Source: Winogradskyella helgolandensis (lineage in GTDB: Bacteria > Bacteroidota > Bacteroidia > Flavobacteriales > Flavobacteriaceae). From it: a stretch of DNA of 64,000 nucleotides. Shown here piece by piece: positions 52,224-61,287 of this stretch; positions within the stretch are counted from its first letter, which is position 1, and every line of letters starts with the position of its first letter. The stretch covers positions 1,809,001 to 1,873,000 of the forward strand of contig NZ_JABFHO010000001.1 of assembly GCF_013404085.1 (NCBI RefSeq), written 5' to 3'. A program made the position numbers and the translations under genes. The notes under the pieces were generated by a model that had not been told where the DNA came from, searched no databases, and saw only the letters and a list, made by a program, of their open reading frames with translations.

Positions 52224-54239
52224 TTAATTAATATTTAAAATCTCATGTTCAATTTTGTTCCAGTTATCTTTAGTAACAATAATAGAGGCTTTTTTGCAAT
52301 GAATTAAAAAGCCTAAATTCTGAAAAAAATTAGAAATATTGTTCATTCCTTCTGGTGTAAAAGTAAAATACTCTATTTCTAACGATTTAAGAATCTCTTT
52401 AGTTACATCAAGTGAATCATCAATTTGAAATTGTTTTAGAACTTTATTCACATTTCTACTAATCGAACTTTCTAACTCTAATGAATCCAATAATTCAATA
52501 TATGATATTAGATGATGCTTAACGTCCACCTTTTTATCCACAATCCATGAGAAATCTATTAAATAACCAAGTTCTCTGTCGATGTTATTAATGAGTCTGG
52601 TTAATATAGCCACACATTGATATTTATCTATATTAGAACAAAATATAAGAATTAGTAGTAGGTCTGTAAATTTATTTTGAAGTGATCTTTCTTGGCTATT
52701 ATCTATTCTTTGGATCAACTTTTTGAAATTGGTCTCTTTTTCAATAGATTTTCTAGATTTAACAGAAATGGCATTTAATAGTTTATCTGAACCAGTTTTC
52801 ATTATACCAGATAGTAAAATAAAAATTTCTCTCCATTTAGAATTATCTAGTTGTTTATCTATTATTTCATTTAGTAAACCATAATCATCAATATATTTTG
52901 CGGCAAAATATTCTTGAAAAGTTAGATGTGAAAATGAGTATATATTCTTTGCTCTTTCTAAAAGTATACCTTGTTGAATAGAAATTGTCTCCAAAATATC
53001 AGTTCCATCTAAAAATTTAGGAGCGTTTAAATTATTACTTATAAATTCTGAAATTTGATTTGCTAAATCAGTTTTATTAAAGAAATATTCATCCTTAATA
53101 AAGTATAAATAAGCAATACGAGAAAGTAATAATTCTTCAAAAGGTAAAGTCATATCCTTATAAATTGGATTATTATGAATTCTTTTAGAGGCATTCCATT
53201 CTTTAAGTTGAACATCAATAGCTTCTTTGTATAACAATGACCTGTTTGATGGGAAATCCTGCTGGTAATTATATACGAGGCATAATAATGTCAGCATCAA
53301 TGGTGACTGAGCTAATTCCATAGTAGCTTGCATGTCAGGGCTTGAAATTTTCTTCCAGCATTCTTCTGATATGTCTTTAAAATTTCTGTTTTCTTTACTT
53401 TTTTCCTTAAACCATTTTTTAATGAAATTTTCGATTTGTTTTTTATCAAAATTTGCAATTTCGATGTTTGTAAAATTATTTAATCCGCCTTTGTATGCAG
53501 CTAACCTACATGATACTACAAATTTATTGTTTGAATATTTATCGCAGAAATCTCTTATATCATTAAGTGTTTTTGTTTCTAAATCTTGAGGGATTTCATC
53601 CAATCCATCAAATAGTAATAGAATTTTTCCTTTATGTAAACTTTTTTCTAAATATTCTTGAGGGTTTGGGAAATTTGCTATTTCTAATTCTTTGACTATT
53701 AATGTATTTATGTTTTTGCCAATATCAATATTTTTTAATTCTATTAGAATTGGTAAATACTTTTTTAAAATAGGGTTTTTCCCTTTCAAACTTTCAAATC
53801 CTATCTTTTTTAAATAAGTCGATTTGCCACCACCCGGTGCTCCTAATACCATTAACCGATTTTCTCTTTCTGCTGTATTAATTCCATCTGATTTTTTGTT
53901 TTCAATGACTTGTAAACTCCTATTTGAATCTATACTTTCTTTAAATGACTCCATTAATTTTTTTACGGAGGCATATTTATCGTTTCCAATGCAATCCAAC
54001 ATTTGAATATCAATAAAAATATTATTCAAATGCATTGGTTTACTCATACCCAATACTTGAATATGGCCATATCTATTAAAAAAGTTAATTAAATATTTCG
54101 TAGATATTTCATGAAAGTAGTTTTTGTTGTTATTGATTTTTTTATTTATCAATTCTTTAATATCTCCACTAAAAGACTTTGAAATATCATATATAAGTTT
54201 CCCAAGTTGTGCAACGCTCGCCTGTATTAATTCATCCAT
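52224..54239 (-). CDS. NACHT-domain NTPase, probable NLR-like defence protein
   Basis: 671 residues. The NACHT module begins near 130: Walker A LGAPGGGKSTYLKK (Lys139), Walker B ILLLFDGLDEIPQ (Asp211; the DGLDE form), sensor-like FVVSCR, and the NACHT-type ELAQSPLMLTLLCLVYN helix and SHLTFQEYFAAKYI block that close the AAA-type core. No leucine-rich or WD repeats follow; instead a helical region and a short C-terminus (QNLGFLIHCKKASIIVTKDN). The N-terminal 90 residues look like an alpha-helical adaptor. Standalone bacterial NACHT proteins (bNACHT) can protect against phages. A single gene with much AT-richer, more lysine/isoleucine-rich content than its neighbours suggests horizontal transfer. 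Confidence 0.85.
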   Translation of the reverse strand: MDELIQASVAQLGKLIYDISKSFSGDIKELINKKINNNKNYFHEISTKYLINFFNRYGHIQVLGMSKPMHLNNIFIDIQMLDCIGNDKYASVKKLMESFKESIDSNRSLQVIENKKSDGINTAERENRLMVLGAPGGGKSTYLKKIGFESLKGKNPILKKYLPILIELKNIDIGKNINTLIVKELEIANFPNPQEYLEKSLHKGKILLLFDGLDEIPQDLETKTLNDIRDFCDKYSNNKFVVSCRLAAYKGGLNNFTNIEIANFDKKQIENFIKKWFKEKSKENRNFKDISEECWKKISSPDMQATMELAQSPLMLTLLCLVYNYQQDFPSNRSLLYKEAIDVQLKEWNASKRIHNNPIYKDMTLPFEELLLSRIAYLYFIKDEYFFNKTDLANQISEFISNNLNAPKFLDGTDILETISIQQGILLERAKNIYSFSHLTFQEYFAAKYIDDYGLLNEIIDKQLDNSKWREIFILLSGIMKTGSDKLLNAISVKSRKSIEKETNFKKLIQRIDNSQERSLQNKFTDLLLILIFCSNIDKYQCVAILTRLINNIDRELGYLIDFSWIVDKKVDVKHHLISYIELLDSLELESSISRNVNKVLKQFQIDDSLDVTKEILKSLEIEYFTFTPEGMNNISNFFQNLGFLIHCKKASIIVTKDNWNKIEHEILNIN

Positions 54240-54422
54240 ATTATTTTATTATTACAATTTGATTTTAGTCTGAACGAAGTTCGACCAAATTTTTGAAGAA
54301 GACAAATAGCAGAATCGATAAGTTTTTAGTATACAGTATTTTAAATGTGTATGTCTACTAAATTAATAAACCATAATTTCTCAAAACATTTACAAACTTA
54401 AAACACCAAAACAATCAAAACC

Positions 54423-54866
54423 TTATTCCCCAGATCCAAAAACCTTTTCCCATACCAAAACAACCTTACGCCTAATTTTAGCAGAATTCGATACCACAAA
54501 AGCAAAACCCATAGTGGTCACTAAAGCAATAAACGCAAGTGCGCCAAGTGCACCTCCATAACCATCAAAGACGTGGCTTTTCGTAATGTAAATCCCAGTG
54601 AATAGTGCTCCTGCTATGGTAAGCAAGGTGTAGCTTTTCAAGGTTTTAGCAGAGACCATCCCAATAAACGAGGTGCCAACAAATACAATAGGGAGGTGTT
54701 CGGTTAAATAGCCATTGAGTACGTTAGGAGAGGCATAAAAAAACAGCCCAACAATGAGCGATAGCAACGCAGAGGCTTTTACAGCTCCAAGGCGTAAATA
54801 TTCACTAACAAAGTGGGTGAGTGTGGCGCCTAAGATTCCGGTGATGATGAGGATGAATGTATTCAT
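54423..54866 (-). CDS. small membrane protein, homologous pair member 2
   Basis: 147 residues, about five membrane segments. It resembles the product of the gene just upstream: FVGTSFIGMVSAKTL and GYGGALGALAFIALV align with GAFVGMSSAETS and GVGGKLGTMAFAGVI. The 4-base overlap makes coupled expression certain in practice. Unknown family, likely half of a heteromeric membrane complex. Confidence 0.75.
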   Translation of the reverse strand: MNTFILIITGILGATLTHFVSEYLRLGAVKASALLSLIVGLFFYASPNVLNGYLTEHLPIVFVGTSFIGMVSAKTLKSYTLLTIAGALFTGIYITKSHVFDGYGGALGALAFIALVTTMGFAFVVSNSAKIRRKVVLVWEKVFGSGE

Positions 54867-55423
54867 ACTAATAACGCATACATTAAAGTTGCTGTGATGA
54901 CACCTGCAAATGCCATGGTGCCTAATTTTCCGCCAACACCAAGAAATAAGTTTTTAGACATCATAAAAAACAAACCTGCAAGTGTGCCTGCAGCAAGTGC
55001 AAAACCAAGGGAAGGACTGGTTTCTGCACTAGACATGCCAACAAAAGCACCACAATAAATGCTTGCTGGTAGTTGTTTTAAGTAGTTCGATTTTTTATTT
55101 AAAGACGGTAAAAATGACGCTAATGTCCCAACAATGCCCATGGCTAAAATGCTGCCTAAACCACCAGGGACATTTAAGAGGTAACATAACACGGCTCCAA
55201 TTGGCACCCAAATGACGACGGATATTTTTTCGTAAGCGTAATCTTCGTGGTGTAAATCTAAGTAACGGTAGCCAAAAACGATGGTAAGTATAATAACAAG
55301 TGCCGCTATAATTATGGCAGCGTTGGTTTCGTAATGCGCGTTTACAATCATGGTTAAAAAGGTAACCTGTGTAAATAAAACAGTAGCGACCATTAAAAAT
55401 CGAATGGCTTTATGTTTTCTCAT
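54863..55423 (-). CDS. small membrane protein, homologous pair member 1
   Basis: 186 residues, about six membrane segments. The central part has PASIYCGAFVGMSSAETS, LAAGTLAGLFF and GVGGKLGTMAF; the same order of blocks is found in the downstream 147-residue protein. No named family recognised. Small homologous membrane-protein pairs often form heterodimeric transporters (inference). Confidence 0.75.
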   Translation of the reverse strand: MRKHKAIRFLMVATVLFTQVTFLTMIVNAHYETNAAIIIAALVIILTIVFGYRYLDLHHEDYAYEKISVVIWVPIGAVLCYLLNVPGGLGSILAMGIVGTLASFLPSLNKKSNYLKQLPASIYCGAFVGMSSAETSPSLGFALAAGTLAGLFFMMSKNLFLGVGGKLGTMAFAGVITATLMYALLV

Positions 55424-55587
55424 TAAGAAATTTTAGAGGTTTTGTTTTTGGGCTAATTAGGCTAGCGCTGTATTAGAAGGTACAAAGGTCTAAGAAAATT
55501 TTTAAGCGGCAAATTGTAGGGTAGAAATTTATTGTTATTCTCTTAGAAAACCATCAATCCAAAACATCAACAGTTCTTGAATTTCAA

Positions 55588-55620
55588 AAACACCCCTAAA
55601 GTCCCCTCAAGGGGACAATC
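55588..55620 (-). repeat. 33-bp inverted repeat, left copy
   Basis: Perfect inverted copy of 57935-57967; contains the palindrome GTCCCCTCAAGGGGAC. Lies 32 bp beyond the stop of the radical SAM gene. Confidence 0.9.
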
Positions 55621-55651
55621 TAGAGATTCAACTTTCTTGTAAAATAAAATC

Positions 55652-57832
55652 CTATAACACCAATAAGCCAGAATCACGCAGAACATTTATAGGCTTAGCA
55701 TACCAAAACAATTCAAAATCTTCAAATTGGGTTTCGAAACTGGTTTTTAACTGCTTAAACGATTGTGGTTTGTGTTGAGGTGTGATATCTTCTAAAATAT
55801 CTAAAAGCCAAAGACCTTTCTCTTTTTCTAGTGTAATCTGAAAGCTATCTGTTGTATCGTGAAAGGTGAATTCTAAGAAATCTTTAGTGGTTCCTTTTTT
55901 TGTTTTTGAAAATTCAGCGACTAAAGGCATGCCGCCTAACCAAACAATTTTAGCGGTCGGTTTAATGTTGAAAACAGGTTCTTGTGCTAAGGAATTATAT
56001 ATAAAATCAGGATCGATTTCGGTGTCAGGAATATCAAAGTCGAACCAATCTTGTAAAGGACTATCAAAGCCAATACCATGCATATAGTTGAAAAGTGATT
56101 TCTTTAATCCGTAACTAAATTGTGAATGGTCAATACCAGTTGAATCCGTAAAATCGACATCATTATTGGCAAAGCTGATGTTTTTATAATTGGGTGTAAT
56201 GCCATAATCACTAGGATTTAATCCCACAGGACTATGTGCTGTTAAAGCAAATTGATGCCAAAATCCCGATTGTAACACACCAACTTCAAACAACTGACGT
56301 ACCATTTCTAAACTATCTACCGTTTCTTGAACTGTTTGCGTTGGGTAACCATACATTAAGTATGAATGCACCATAATGTTCGCTTCGGTAAAATTGCGAG
56401 TCACTTGCGCCACTTGCTCAACGGTTACACCTTTGTCAATGAGTTTTAACAACCGATCTGATGCGACTTCCAATCCGCCAGAAACGGCAATACAACCAGA
56501 GGCTTTCAACAAGAAACAAAGATCTTGAGTAAAGTTTTTCTCGAATCTAATGTTGGTCCACCAAGTGACGCTGAGGTTACGCTTTAGGATTTCGAGCGCC
56601 AAGGCTTTCATCAAAGATGGAGGAGCCGCTTCATCGACATAATGAAATCCAGTTTCGCCAGTTTGTGCAATGAGTGTTTCCATTCGGTCGACTAAAAGCG
56701 ATGCCGCAACAGGTTCATAAATCTTTATATAGTCTAAGGATATATCGCAAAAGGTACATTTTCCCCAATAACAACCGTGTGCCATGGTGAGTTTGTTCCA
56801 TCTGCCATCACTCCATAAACTGTGCATTGGGTTGGCGATTTCTATAACAGAGATATATTGGTCTAATAATAAATCTGAATAATCAGGAGTGCCAACATCG
56901 GCTTGTTTGTAATCTGGAGAGCTGCTGTTATTTTTATAAACGATGGTTCCGTTTTCGAGAACAAAGGTGCGTTTGAATGTGGTGTCGTTTTTAAGAACCG
57001 CATTGTATAATAATTCAATAGGTAATTCGCCATCATCTAACGTGATAAAATCGAAAAATTCAAAAACTCTAATGTCTGTAACAGACCGTAATTCGGTATT
57101 TGGAAATCCGCCTCCCATAGCAATTTTTATCTCAGAATAATTGGCTTTTATAAATTGAGCACAACGAAAAGCACTGTATAAGTTTCCAGGAAACGGTACC
57201 GAAAAGCAAATGAGTTTGGGTTGGGTATCTTTAATCTGAGTCTCTAATATTTCTAATGTGATTTGATCGATGTAGGTTTCATCATCTTGAAGCTGAGCAT
57301 AAAGTTCGTCAAATGAATTCGCACTTTGTCCTAAACGTTCCGCGTATCGACTGAATCCAAAATCGGGATCAATACATTCGACAATGAAATCTGATAAATC
57401 TTCTATATAAAGTGTGGCTAAATGTTTGGCTTTGTCTTGCATTCCCATCGCACCAAATGCAAAATCCATATCGTCTAGCTGTGCAAAACGCGAGGCTTGC
57501 GGCAAAAAGTTGGTGGTGCAAATCTGTCTGGCAAAAGTTTGATTTTTACCTTGTAGAAATAAGATGATATCATCTAAAGACTTTAGATAATGATCTTTTA
57601 AAGCATAAATACGTTCACAGTTTTCAGATTGAATACGATCGTTTTCAAAAGCCAATTGAAATATTTCTTCAAAAGTTTCTTTTTTAAACAACTCTAAAAT
57701 CACTTCAATTCCTAAATCCATTTGAAATGCGCCAATACCTTTGGTATTCAGGAAACCTTTAAGATAGGCGGTTCCAGGATACGGAGTATTGAGTTGGGTA
57801 AATGGAGGTGTTATGAGTAAGAGGTCTTTCAC
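55652..57832 (-). CDS. B12-binding-type radical SAM protein
   Basis: 726 residues. An N-terminal cobalamin-binding-like alpha/beta domain is seen (IKDTQPKLICFSVPFPGNLYS and IKANYSEIKIAMGGGFP near 215-260), then a radical SAM core with HGCYWGKCTFCDISLDY; the iron-sulfur ligands are Cys354, Cys359 and Cys362, giving C-X4-C-X2-C instead of the usual C-X3-C-X2-C. SAM/partner loops SGGLEVASDRLLKLIDKGV and YLMYGYPTQTVQET are typical. It may be a methyltransferase or rearrangement enzyme; substrate unknown. Bracketed by 33-bp inverted repeats. Confidence 0.85.
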   Translation of the reverse strand: MKDLLLITPPFTQLNTPYPGTAYLKGFLNTKGIGAFQMDLGIEVILELFKKETFEEIFQLAFENDRIQSENCERIYALKDHYLKSLDDIILFLQGKNQTFARQICTTNFLPQASRFAQLDDMDFAFGAMGMQDKAKHLATLYIEDLSDFIVECIDPDFGFSRYAERLGQSANSFDELYAQLQDDETYIDQITLEILETQIKDTQPKLICFSVPFPGNLYSAFRCAQFIKANYSEIKIAMGGGFPNTELRSVTDIRVFEFFDFITLDDGELPIELLYNAVLKNDTTFKRTFVLENGTIVYKNNSSSPDYKQADVGTPDYSDLLLDQYISVIEIANPMHSLWSDGRWNKLTMAHGCYWGKCTFCDISLDYIKIYEPVAASLLVDRMETLIAQTGETGFHYVDEAAPPSLMKALALEILKRNLSVTWWTNIRFEKNFTQDLCFLLKASGCIAVSGGLEVASDRLLKLIDKGVTVEQVAQVTRNFTEANIMVHSYLMYGYPTQTVQETVDSLEMVRQLFEVGVLQSGFWHQFALTAHSPVGLNPSDYGITPNYKNISFANNDVDFTDSTGIDHSQFSYGLKKSLFNYMHGIGFDSPLQDWFDFDIPDTEIDPDFIYNSLAQEPVFNIKPTAKIVWLGGMPLVAEFSKTKKGTTKDFLEFTFHDTTDSFQITLEKEKGLWLLDILEDITPQHKPQSFKQLKTSFETQFEDFELFWYAKPINVLRDSGLLVL

Positions 57833-57934
57833 TGGTTGAAGTTGAAATTGAAGTTAAAAATGAATTTGAAATTAAATCTGAATTAATTGTTTACAAAGGT
57901 AGAGTTAATAATGAAACTAAAAGTTGATTGCATG

Positions 57935-57967
57935 GATTGTCCCCTTGAGGGGACTTTAGGGGTGTTT
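57935..57967 (+). repeat. 33-bp inverted repeat, right copy
   Basis: Exact reverse complement of 55588-55620, 103 nt upstream of the radical SAM start. The palindromic core may fold into a hairpin. Confidence 0.9.
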
Positions 57968-58014
57968 ATAAAATGAATCAGTTGAACTAACGTCATCATA
58001 ACACTAAAGTAAAC

Positions 58015-58959
58015 CTACCCGTTCCTCAAAATCTCAGTAACAGCTTGCTGATACGCTCTCGGATTATTCGCCTTTTTAATTTTCTTAAACGTTTTCCGTG
58101 GATCTGAAAACGACTGCGCAAAGTATTCCCAAAAGCCTTGCATTTTCATTTTTATAGGTGTTGGTCCAGATAAGGCTTCATCGTATTGCTGATAAATGAT
58201 ATCATGGAATTCTCTAAAAATGTCCCATCGATTTTCTGGATAGTCTGTCGTGTTGTTTTTAATCATGCTTGGTAAAAACGGATCAGCAATCAATCCTCTG
58301 CCAATCATAAAATGATCGATACTTGGAAAACGAGCTTGCATTTCTTTCAACTTTGTAACAGAAGTAATATCACCGTTGTAATACAATTTGTGTTTGGTGC
58401 TTTCTATACATTTTTCAAAAGCCTCAAGATTTACACCTCCTTTATACAATTGTTTACCTATGCGTGCGTGAATGGCAATATTTTTAAGCGGATAATCGTC
58501 TAGAATAGGGAAGGTATGTAAAATTTCTTCAGGATTTTCGTAACCCATGCGCATTTTCATAGAAACCGTAATGTCCGTTTCTTTATGAACGCGCTCTAAA
58601 ATATGATTGATTTTTTCTGGATCGCAAATGAGTCCAGAACCCATCCCACGATTCGTCACCATTGGATAGGGACAACCTAAATTCCAGTTCAATTCTTTAT
58701 ACCCTAATTCTTGAATATAATCGACCACGAATAAAAACTCATCAGCACTGTTGGTCATAATTTGTGGAATGACTTCGAGTTCTGTATTGTTTTCGAGCTG
58801 TAAATCGAGTTTATAAGAGTTTTTAATAATCAACTTATTATTAAACCGAATGTAAGGAGCATAAAACGTATCAATACCTCCAAAATAGTGGTTAAACGCA
58901 TTCCGAAATCGGAAATCAGTAAACCCTTGTAATGGTGATGATAACAGCGTAATTGGCAT
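58015..58959 (-). CDS. tRNA-dihydrouridine synthase
   Basis: 314 residues, flavin (FMN) TIM barrel that reduces uridine in tRNA. Start SSPLQGFTDFRFRNAF, catalytic Cys96 in LNWNLGCPYPMVTNRGMGSG, NGDI (the usual N-G-D-I), IGRGLIADPFL and HARIGKQLYKG. The shorter, DusC-like layout fits. Monocistronic. Confidence 0.9.
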   Translation of the reverse strand: MPITLLSSPLQGFTDFRFRNAFNHYFGGIDTFYAPYIRFNNKLIIKNSYKLDLQLENNTELEVIPQIMTNSADEFLFVVDYIQELGYKELNWNLGCPYPMVTNRGMGSGLICDPEKINHILERVHKETDITVSMKMRMGYENPEEILHTFPILDDYPLKNIAIHARIGKQLYKGGVNLEAFEKCIESTKHKLYYNGDITSVTKLKEMQARFPSIDHFMIGRGLIADPFLPSMIKNNTTDYPENRWDIFREFHDIIYQQYDEALSGPTPIKMKMQGFWEYFAQSFSDPRKTFKKIKKANNPRAYQQAVTEILRNG

Positions 58960-59042
58960 TTCGTTAAGTATTTTAATGGGATTGGTAATGAATCTGCTAA
59001 ATAAAGTAAAATTGAACTAACAATTCACATTTAAATGATTTG

Positions 59043-59912
59043 TTAAGTAGATATGATAGTCTTTAAAAATTCCCACATCATAGAACTGTACAGCTTATTC
59101 TGTTCCTCTGTGAATTTTCCGTGTTTACCATTAGGAATGGTTAAGAATTTGGAGGTAACCTTATTGTCTATTAATATTTTATGAAGTTTTACAGATTGCT
59201 TATATGGGACAATTGGGTCTGCGTCTCCGTGAACAGTGAAAATGGGAGGACTCTTTTTAGTTACATAATTTATAGGTGAAACCGATGAAATAAAATCGAT
59301 ATCATGAATTTTTTTACCCAACCAACGATTTACCGATTTCGACTTAACTAATGGTTTCAAATCCGTCAATCCATACTTATTTATTATGGCAGCGACCTTA
59401 AGTTTGCCATCGTAAGTACAATCTGCATCGTAAGTTGTATTATCGCCTAACAAGCCAGCCATTAATGCTAAATGACCTCCTGCAGAACCACCAATAACAA
59501 CAATTTTGGTAGTGTCTATATTCAATTTCTTAGCATTATTATAGAGATAGATTAGGGCACATCTTATATCTTCAATAGCAGCTGGAGCGGGAGCAATATC
59601 AACTAAACGATAGGCTACGTTAGCAACGGCATAGCCATTTTTAAAAAAGGAACCAAAACCAGTTTGTGATTCTTTTTCACCATGATTCCATCCACCTCCA
59701 TGAATATTTAAAACAATTGGTGTCGGCTTATCTGAAACGTTATTGGTATACAAATCTATTCGACCTTCCCAACCATCAATTTCTTTATAAATTACGTCGA
59801 TTTGAGCGGTATAATGTTCAGGAAATTTTACAGGTTTATAATCTTTTTGCTGTGCAAATGAAAGTGCGAAAATCCATATAAAATATAATGATAAACCGTA
59901 TTTAAATATCAT
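59043..59912 (-). CDS. exported alpha/beta hydrolase (esterase-like)
   Basis: 289 residues. Signal peptide (about 1-20, ALSFAQQ), oxyanion motif NIHGGGWNHGEKES, nucleophile Ser143 in VIGGSAGGHLALM, Asp in HGDADPIVP and His in NGKHGKF. This is the BD-FAE/carboxylesterase-like type that cleaves esters of small or plant-derived compounds. Gap of 2 nt to the dienelactone-hydrolase gene, so one operon. Confidence 0.87.
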   Translation of the reverse strand: MIFKYGLSLYFIWIFALSFAQQKDYKPVKFPEHYTAQIDVIYKEIDGWEGRIDLYTNNVSDKPTPIVLNIHGGGWNHGEKESQTGFGSFFKNGYAVANVAYRLVDIAPAPAAIEDIRCALIYLYNNAKKLNIDTTKIVVIGGSAGGHLALMAGLLGDNTTYDADCTYDGKLKVAAIINKYGLTDLKPLVKSKSVNRWLGKKIHDIDFISSVSPINYVTKKSPPIFTVHGDADPIVPYKQSVKLHKILIDNKVTSKFLTIPNGKHGKFTEEQNKLYSSMMWEFLKTIIST

Positions 59913-59914
59913 AC

Positions 59915-60802
59915 TTATTTTAAATGTTTCTTAAAAAAAGCAATGGTACGGTCCCAAGATAAAGTTGCCGCTGCTTTATCATATCTAGGAGTCGTATTAT
60001 TGTGAAAACCATGATTTACTTCAGGATAGATGTAAGCCGTATATTCAATGTTATTCGCTTTCAGAATTTCTTCAAACGCTGGCCATCCTGCATTCACTCT
60101 AGTGTCTAATTCCCCATATTGAAGTAGGAGTGGAGCTTTAATTTTAACTGCATCTTCAGCTTCTGGTTGTCTACCGTAATAAGGCACTGCAGCTCCCAAA
60201 TCTGGCAAACGAACAGCCATCATATTAGAAATCCAACCTCCAAAGCAAAAACCAACTACACCAACATTTCCATCGCAGTTCTCGTGATTTTTGAGATGAT
60301 GGTAAGCAGCAATAAAATCTTCGAGCATTTCTTGTTGGTTACGCTCTTTTTGCATCGTTCTACCGTCGTCATCATTGCCTGGATAACCACCCAATGGACT
60401 TAAGGCATCTGGTGCTAATGAAATGAAACCTTCTTTTGCCGTACGTCTTCCTACATCTTCAATGTATGGATTTAGTCCTCTGTTTTCATGCACCACAATA
60501 ACACCTGGCAATTTGGTTTTGTTGTCTTTTGGTTGGGATAGTAACCCTTTTATAGTGCCACCTCCTTTTGGAGATTCATAGGTGATAAATTCAGAATCTA
60601 GTGTTGGATCATCTGGTTTTACCATTAAATTAGTAATGTAATCAGGTGACATAAAACTCATTAAAGAAGACAATGTGATACCACCAACAGCATAGACTCC
60701 AAGTTTCTCTACAAACTGTCTTCTGTTAAGTTTGTTGTGCGCATAGTCATCGTATAAATCAAAAACTTCTTGTTTAATATCTTCTTTTTTTAAGTCTTTC
60801 AT
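59915..60802 (-). CDS. dienelactone hydrolase family protein
   Basis: 295 residues. N-terminal RRQFVEKLGVYAVGG resembles a Tat-type signal with RR. The hydrolase has Glu106 (VHENRG), nucleophile Cys186 in VGFCFGGWISNM, Asp in YGELDTRV and His in EVNHGFHN; the Cys nucleophile is the family hallmark. Predicted to be exported and to open dienelactones or related esters. Confidence 0.9.
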   Translation of the reverse strand: MKDLKKEDIKQEVFDLYDDYAHNKLNRRQFVEKLGVYAVGGITLSSLMSFMSPDYITNLMVKPDDPTLDSEFITYESPKGGGTIKGLLSQPKDNKTKLPGVIVVHENRGLNPYIEDVGRRTAKEGFISLAPDALSPLGGYPGNDDDGRTMQKERNQQEMLEDFIAAYHHLKNHENCDGNVGVVGFCFGGWISNMMAVRLPDLGAAVPYYGRQPEAEDAVKIKAPLLLQYGELDTRVNAGWPAFEEILKANNIEYTAYIYPEVNHGFHNNTTPRYDKAAATLSWDRTIAFFKKHLK

Positions 60803-60867
60803 GATACTGTATTTTAATTAAAAATTTAATTTCAGGTTTTAAACACATTAAAAAGGCATAATAAGAG

Positions 60868-61275
60868 TTATTGTACACGCTTTAAGACAATTGAATTATC
60901 ATCAAACTCAGTAGGTCTTACTGAATCAAAACTCATATTAAAATTTAACGTGTTCTTATCTGTGAATTTAGCAATACCTAGAATTTTTTTAGACTCCCCA
61001 GATTGAATTTTAGTCAAAGTAAAATCGACTTCAATCGGTGAGGTTTGATAATTAATAGTGTAGGTCATTTTGCCTTTTTGGCCTTTCATGTAAAACTCTT
61101 TACCACCCATAACTTGTCCTTCGATTTCAAAAGCAGCATAGCCTTCATTATCAAAAATTAAATAGCCAATTTCGCTTTTGTCTTCTCCTAGCCATTTACC
61201 AAGAAATTTTTCTTTTTGAGTTGTTGTGTTTAGTAAGAATAATGGGATAATAAAAAATGTAAATAGATACTTCAT
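60868..61275 (-). CDS. small exported protein of unknown function
   Basis: 135 residues; signal peptide to about 18, then a beta-rich domain of lipocalin-like size (FLGKWLGEDKSEIGYLIFDN, TYNINYQ-like block, ITLKRV end). This FLGKW...GYLIF pattern resembles small calycin-type families but no family is certain. Ends 12 nt after the PaiB-like gene. Confidence 0.7.
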   Translation of the reverse strand: MKYLFTFFIIPLFLLNTTTQKEKFLGKWLGEDKSEIGYLIFDNEGYAAFEIEGQVMGGKEFYMKGQKGKMTYTINYQTSPIEVDFTLTKIQSGESKKILGIAKFTDKNTLNFNMSFDSVRPTEFDDNSIVLKRVQ

Positions 61276-61287
61276 AGTCTTTGGGGT

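Noticed and set aside
53775..53795. AAACTTTCA in the NACHT gene as a further GbsR site
   Set aside because: It is not palindromic and lies within coding sequence.
54268..54285. Imperfect palindrome (GTCTGAAC / GTTCGAC) upstream of the NACHT gene as an operator
   Set aside because: Only partly symmetrical and unique in the window, so there is no comparative support.
55588..57967. Transposon with a radical SAM passenger
   Set aside because: No transposase or integrase is present and no target-site duplication was established; kept only as repeat-bracketed gene.
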